Origin: VRUE01 sp035693025
GTDB lineage: Bacteria; Actinomycetota; Thermoleophilia; Solirubrobacterales; 70-9
Assembly: GCA_035693025.1 (NCBI GenBank)
Contig: DASSHI010000035.1
Coordinates: forward strand, 1-64,000
Length of the DNA stretch: 64,000 bases
Direction of reading: 5' to 3'
The notes under the pieces are model-generated. The model made no database searches and was not told where the DNA came from. It saw only the letters and a program-made list of their open reading frames with translations. Positions 60,326 to 64,000 of this stretch are shown piece by piece. Each line of letters starts with the position of its first letter. Within the stretch, counting starts at the first letter, position 1. The translations under genes and the position numbers were made by a program.

Positions 60326-61432
60326 TTGAAGCTGACCACCAAACGAACCGAGCTCGTCGCCAAGCTCTCGATCGTCTCGCGTGCAGTCTCCACCCGCGCC
60401 GCGACCCAGGCCTTGTCAGGAATCCTCCTCAGCGTCTCCGAGGACGGCGTCGCCCTGACCGCGACCGACGGTGAGATGGGCCTGCGCACCGAGATGCAAG
60501 CGGAGGTCGCCGCTCCCGGCGTCGCCCTGCTCCCCGGTCGTCTCCTCGCCGAGTTGGCTCGCTCGCTCGGCGAGGAGAGCGTCGAGATCGAGCTGCGCGA
60601 GGCCGAGCACGACGTAGAGATCCGCAGCGGCGGCTCCAGCTTCCACCTGCGCGTCCTCCCGGCCGAGGACTTCCCCCATCTCCCCGACGAGGGCGAGGCG
60701 CCGTTGAAGATTCCGGCCGCGGCCTTGGCCGAGACGGTGGAGCTGGTCGCGCGCGCCGCCTCGCGCGACGACATGCGACCCGTCCTCACCGGGGTCCTGG
60801 TCAGCGCGTCCGGCGAGGAGATGACGATGGTCGCCACCGACTCCTACCGGCTCGCCGTCAAGCGAACCGAGCTCGAGAGCGCGATCGGCGGTGAGTTGGA
60901 GGCCAATATCCCGGCCAAGGCGCTGCGCGAGCTCGGTCGCCTCCTGGGCGCCGGCGACGTCGAGGAGGTGGCCGTCAGCCTCCTGCCGAATCAGGCGCTC
61001 TTCAAGGCAGGGGCGATTCTCCTCAACACGAGGCTGATCGACGGGCAGTTCCCCAACTTTCGACAACTCCTGCCGGAGTCCTACGAGCACGACGTGCGCC
61101 TTCCGCGCAGTGAATTTCTCGACGTCGTGCGTCGCGTCAGCCAGCTCGCCCAGCGCAACGCGCCGCTGCGGCTCTCCTTCGCGCCGGGGGAGCTCAAGAT
61201 CTCGGCCTCGACGCCGGACGTCGGAGACGCGGAGGAGACGATGCCGGCTGCGTTCGAGGGCGAGGAGCTGGAGATCGGCTTCAATCCGGAGTTCCTCCGC
61301 GATGGGATCGAGAGCGTCGAGGGCGACGAGGTGATGTTGCGGCTGATCTCACCGCTGCGACCCGGCCTGTTGCAGCCGATCGACAACGAAGACTTCCGCT
61401 ACCTCGTGATGCCGATCCGCCTCAACGTGTAG
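60326..61432 (+). CDS. dnaN: DNA polymerase III sliding clamp (beta subunit)
   Basis: 368 residues from the TTG at 60326 (GAGGA at 60311-60315, 10 bases upstream). The longer frame to 60245 adds a low-conservation leader, and family proteins start at LKLTTKRTELVAKLSIVSRA. Three clamp domains follow: RPxLTGVLVSASGEEMTMVATDSYRLAV-type (PVLTGVLVSASG, ATDSYRLAVKR), FPNFRQLLPESYEHD and the C-terminal DEDFRYLVMPIRL-type end (DFRYLVMPIRLNV). Confidence 0.96.
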   Translation: MKLTTKRTELVAKLSIVSRAVSTRAATQALSGILLSVSEDGVALTATDGEMGLRTEMQAEVAAPGVALLPGRLLAELARSLGEESVEIELREAEHDVEIRSGGSSFHLRVLPAEDFPHLPDEGEAPLKIPAAALAETVELVARAASRDDMRPVLTGVLVSASGEEMTMVATDSYRLAVKRTELESAIGGELEANIPAKALRELGRLLGAGDVEEVAVSLLPNQALFKAGAILLNTRLIDGQFPNFRQLLPESYEHDVRLPRSEFLDVVRRVSQLAQRNAPLRLSFAPGELKISASTPDVGDAEETMPAAFEGEELEIGFNPEFLRDGIESVEGDEVMLRLISPLRPGLLQPIDNEDFRYLVMPIRLNV

Positions 61433-61443
61433 GTGGCCGGCCG

Positions 61444-62532
61444 GTGCTCGTCGCCGCCGTCGAAGCAAGGCCGCTGCGCAGCCTGATCGAGGTGCGGATC
61501 GAGCTCGGCGATGGCATCCTCAGCCTGATCGGCCCCAACGGGGCCGGCAAGACCAACCTCCTCGAGGCGCTCTACTTTGCCCTCACGGGCCGCTCGTTTC
61601 GTACCTCGGACCGCCGCGAGCTGATTCCTTTCGGCGGGCAGTTCGCCCGGGCGGAGGCGGTGGTGCGAGATCGAGACGGGGTGGAGCATCGCCTGTTGGC
61701 CTCGGTCAGCCGCGCCGAAGGCCGGCGGCATCTGCTCGACGGCAGCCCGGCCGAGCCGGCCGAGATCTCACGCCATCGCCCTCCCGTGGCCGTGTTTTCG
61801 CCCGATCGTCTCGCGCTGGTCAAGGGCCCACCGGCGGAGCGGCGCGCCCACCTCGACCGCTACGTGGCTGCCCGCTGGCCCTCACGCGCTCCCTTGCGCC
61901 AGCGTTACGGACAGGTGCTGGCGCAGCGCAATGCGCTGCTCGCGCGCCTCGCCGCAGGCTCGGGGGGTGGCGACCTCGCCGTCTGGGACCAAGCGTTCGC
62001 CGAGGCCGCCGCCGCGCTGATCGCCGCGCGCCGCGATGCGGTCGACGATCTGGCCGCCCCGTTCGCCGCCGCGAGCGCCGATCTCGGCCTGAGCGGGATC
62101 TGCGCTCTCGAGTACGCGCCACGCGCGGAGGGTTCCGTGGAGGAGATTCGGGCCGGCCTCGAGGAGCGGCGCGAGGCGGATCTACGCCTGGGTCGCTCCT
62201 CGTGGGGCCCGCACCTCGACGAGCTGAGGATTCTCGCCGCAGACAAGTCATTGCGCCGCTTCGGCTCCCAGGGACAGCAGCGGGCGGGCCTCCTTGCCCT
62301 TCTCTTCGCCGAGCGCGAGGCGCTGGCAGCGGCGCGCAGAGTCGCGCCGCTGCTGTTGCTGGACGACGTGATGAGCGAGCTCGACCCGGAGCGCCGCGAG
62401 CGCTTGATCGAGCGCCTGGGCGGGGACGGCCAGGTTCTGATCACCGCCGCCGCGGAGGAGTCGGTGCCCGGCTCCGCACTCGCGCACGTCGTGCGCATGC
62501 CATTCGAGGCCGCCCGAACGGCTGCCGCATGA
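61444..62532 (+). CDS. recF: DNA replication and repair protein RecF
   Basis: 362 residues from GTG 61444. SMC-like ATPase that loads RecA at gaps: IGPNGAGKTNLLEALYFALT (Walker A), SFRTSDRRELIPFG, FSPDRLALVKGPPAERR, then signature SQGQQRAGLLALLFAE and Walker B LLLLDDVMSELD. The first motif RCEVRPLRSLIEVRIELG is slightly reduced. Stop overlaps the dciA ATG by ATGA. Standard dnaA-dnaN-recF order. Confidence 0.95.
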   Translation: MLVAAVEARPLRSLIEVRIELGDGILSLIGPNGAGKTNLLEALYFALTGRSFRTSDRRELIPFGGQFARAEAVVRDRDGVEHRLLASVSRAEGRRHLLDGSPAEPAEISRHRPPVAVFSPDRLALVKGPPAERRAHLDRYVAARWPSRAPLRQRYGQVLAQRNALLARLAAGSGGGDLAVWDQAFAEAAAALIAARRDAVDDLAAPFAAASADLGLSGICALEYAPRAEGSVEEIRAGLEERREADLRLGRSSWGPHLDELRILAADKSLRRFGSQGQQRAGLLALLFAEREALAAARRVAPLLLLDDVMSELDPERRERLIERLGGDGQVLITAAAEESVPGSALAHVVRMPFEAARTAAA

Positions 62533-62828
62533 GCCGCCGCAGCGCTCCTCGACCGGCAGCCGGCGCACTCCGCGCAGCGCTCGAGCGGGCGGCGCCCGAA
62601 ACGGGGCTGGCCGCGGTGCAATCGGTCTGGACCGAGGTGGTCGGCGAACGCGTCGCCGCAGCGGCGACGCCGGTGTCCGAGCGTGCGGGAGAGATTACCG
62701 TCGCCTGCCTGGACGCTGTCTGGGCCCAGGAGCTCGACCTGATGCAGGAGCGCCTCCTACAGGGCCTTCGGGAGCGACTTGGCCCGGCCGCGCCGAAGAA
62801 TTTGCGCTTCCGTGTCAAAGGCGGCTGA
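62529..62828 (+). CDS. dciA: DciA-like (DUF721) helicase-loading protein
   Basis: 99 residues from ATG 62529 (ATGA overlap with recF). The DUF721 domain: LAAVQSVWTEVVGERVAAAA, GEITVACLDAVWAQELDLMQ and LGPAAPKNLRFRVKGG. DciA is the ancestral helicase loader, widely found next to recF and gyrB in actinobacteria. It coexists with a DnaC-like ATPase encoded directly after dnaB, an unusual combination. Confidence 0.85.
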   Translation: MSRRSAPRPAAGALRAALERAAPETGLAAVQSVWTEVVGERVAAAATPVSERAGEITVACLDAVWAQELDLMQERLLQGLRERLGPAAPKNLRFRVKGG

Positions 62829-62926
62829 CAGTCCACACGTTTTACGCTCATTTGCAGGTACTTCTTAAGATTGGGGCGGGCGTTCCGGGGGGGTGGACTG
62901 GTATCCTTATGTCAACTCGACTTTTG

Positions 62927-62970
62927 CCCCGACCGGGCGCGCCGAGTGCGCCGGGCGGTCGGGGTTTTCT
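62927..62970 (+). terminator. Terminator-like hairpin in the gyrB leader
   Basis: CCCCGACC (62927-62934) pairs with GGTCGGGG (62957-62964), inside which GCGC elements can pair, followed by TTTTCT. It ends only 20 bases before the gyrB start, too close for a promoter after it, so transcripts of gyrB must pass through it. Confidence 0.65.
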
Positions 62971-62989
62971 GTGACGCGGAAGGGACCAG

Positions 62990-64000
62990 TTGCCTAAAGA
63001 CAAAGAGAGCGCCGACGCGGGCGGGGCCAAGAAAGCAGATTCCTACGGAGCCCAGGACATCACCGTCCTCGAGGGCTTGGAAGCGGTCCGCAAGCGCCCC
63101 GGCATGTACATCGGCTCGACCGGACCCCGGGGGCTTCACCATCTCGTCTACGAGGTGGTCGACAACTCGGTCGACGAGGCGCTCGCAGGGCACTGCAGCG
63201 CGGTCCGCGTCGTTCTCCATCCGGACGACAGCTGCACCGTCTCCGACGACGGCCGCGGCATCCCGGTTGAAGAACTGAAGAAAGAGAAGCGACCGGCGGC
63301 CGAGGTCGTGCTGACGACGCTGCACGCCGGCGGCAAGTTCGGCGATGGCGGTGGCTACAAAGTCTCCGGCGGCCTGCACGGCGTCGGCGTCTCGGTCGTC
63401 AACGCCCTTTCATCACGGCTCCACCTGGAGATCAGCCGCGGTGGCAGCGTCTGGAGCCAGGACTACGAGCGCGGCAAGCCTCAAAACCCGTTGACCGCGG
63501 GCGCGACGGCGAGCGAGACCGGCACGACGCTGACCTTCCAGCCCGACCCGGAGATCTTCGAAGAAGTCGAGTTCGACTTCCAGATCCTGGCCGACCGCCT
63601 TCGCGAGACCGCCTTCCTCACCCGTGGCTTGAAGATCGAGCTGGTCGACGAGCGCGGCCAGACCAACAGCGTCACCTTCCAGTACGACGGGGGGATCGAG
63701 GACTTCGTCCGCCACCTCAACGAGAACAAGGACGAGGTGCACCGCAAGGTGATCTTTTTCGAGGGCGACAAAGAGGAGGGACAGGTCGAGGTGGCGATGC
63801 AGTGGAACACCTCCTATCAAGAGTCGATCTTCAGCTTCGCCAACAACATCAACACCCACGAGGGCGGCTCTCACCTCTCCGGCTTCCGGGCAGCTCTGAC
63901 CCGCACCCTGAACGCCTATGCGCGCAACAAAGGACTTCTGAAAGAGAAAGACGACAACCTCGCCGGCGAGGACGTGCGGGAGGGCCTGACCGCGGTGATC
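62990..64000 (+). CDS. gyrB: DNA gyrase subunit B, N-terminal part (partial)
   Basis: 337 residues within the window; the frame continues past 64000. Start TTG at 62990 with AAGGGA a few bases upstream. GHKL ATPase: ITVLEGLEAVRKRPGMYIGS, VYEVVDNSVDEALAG, VSDDGRGIPVEE, TTLHAGGKFGDGGGYKVSGG, LHGVGVSVVNALS and later QWNTSYQESIFSFANNINTH with EGGSHLSGF. It supplies ATP-driven negative supercoiling with GyrA. A terminator-like hairpin sits in its leader. Confidence 0.97.
   Translation, partial: MPKDKESADAGGAKKADSYGAQDITVLEGLEAVRKRPGMYIGSTGPRGLHHLVYEVVDNSVDEALAGHCSAVRVVLHPDDSCTVSDDGRGIPVEELKKEKRPAAEVVLTTLHAGGKFGDGGGYKVSGGLHGVGVSVVNALSSRLHLEISRGGSVWSQDYERGKPQNPLTAGATASETGTTLTFQPDPEIFEEVEFDFQILADRLRETAFLTRGLKIELVDERGQTNSVTFQYDGGIEDFVRHLNENKDEVHRKVIFFEGDKEEGQVEVAMQWNTSYQESIFSFANNINTHEGGSHLSGFRAALTRTLNAYARNKGLLKEKDDNLAGEDVREGLTAVI

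Overview
The window is high-GC DNA from a deep-branching actinobacterium, most likely class Thermoleophilia (Solirubrobacterales-like). This rests on gene content: repeated MCE and MMPL envelope genes, an R3H/KH-yidC-yidD-rnpA-rpmH-dnaA-dnaN-recF-gyrB origin region, a split cytochrome b with a subunit IV-cytochrome c fusion, and a secreted four-cysteine protein family that I do not recognise from any named family. The taxonomic call is an inference.

Layout. 1-5.1 kb: end of dnaB, a DnaC-like AAA+ ATPase, purA, a TetR regulator, and two secreted paralogs closed by a strong terminator. 5.2-7.2 kb: a patch with two unusual winged-helix genes. 7.3-21.1 kb: an MMPL exporter followed by six MCE genes, all joined by ATGA stop/start overlaps, with two more secreted paralogs diverging from it. 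21.2-27.6 kb: tRNA-Lys, tatA-tatC and a TPR-like protein, a small zinc-ribbon protein, then qcrA-qcrB-qcrC-menG-polyprenyl synthase (menaquinone respiration). 27.7-32.2 kb: a second MMPL exporter, a small helical secreted protein and a fifth secreted paralog. 32.2-36.0 kb: hemB, a fused AhbA/AhbB-like siroheme decarboxylase, hemL and a small unknown. 36.0-45.3 kb: an ABC exporter, ymdB-type phosphodiesterase, a polytopic glycosyltransferase-like protein with an alkaline-phosphatase-superfamily protein, an aminotransferase, a degenerate D-Ala-D-Ala-ligase-like protein and a DUF151 nuclease.

45.4-54.0 kb: an 8.6 kb segment bounded by a perfect 49-bp direct repeat of the 5' part of tRNA-Ile. It holds hipB-hipA, a secreted 14-repeat protein and an AfsR-type regulator, and looks like an island inserted at the tRNA. 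54.0-64.0 kb: the replication origin region, parB, parA, rsmG, a KH-R3H protein, yidC, yidD, rnpA, rpmH, then dnaA, dnaN, recF, dciA and the start of gyrB. A parS-like site sits on the rnpA/yidD junction.

The most unusual signals are: (i) two copies of a ~90-bp core element, 52/53 identical over half its length, each enclosed in a long perfect inverted repeat whose arms differ between copies; (ii) the secreted four-cysteine family that keeps company with MMPL/MCE transport genes; (iii) three palindromic operators spaced exactly 27 bp in front of hipBA; (iv) a 20-bp inverted repeat that encloses the rsmG start; (v) coexistence of a DnaC-like ATPase with DciA; and (vi) several genes with a -10 box only 6-9 bases before the start codon, suggesting leaderless transcripts.
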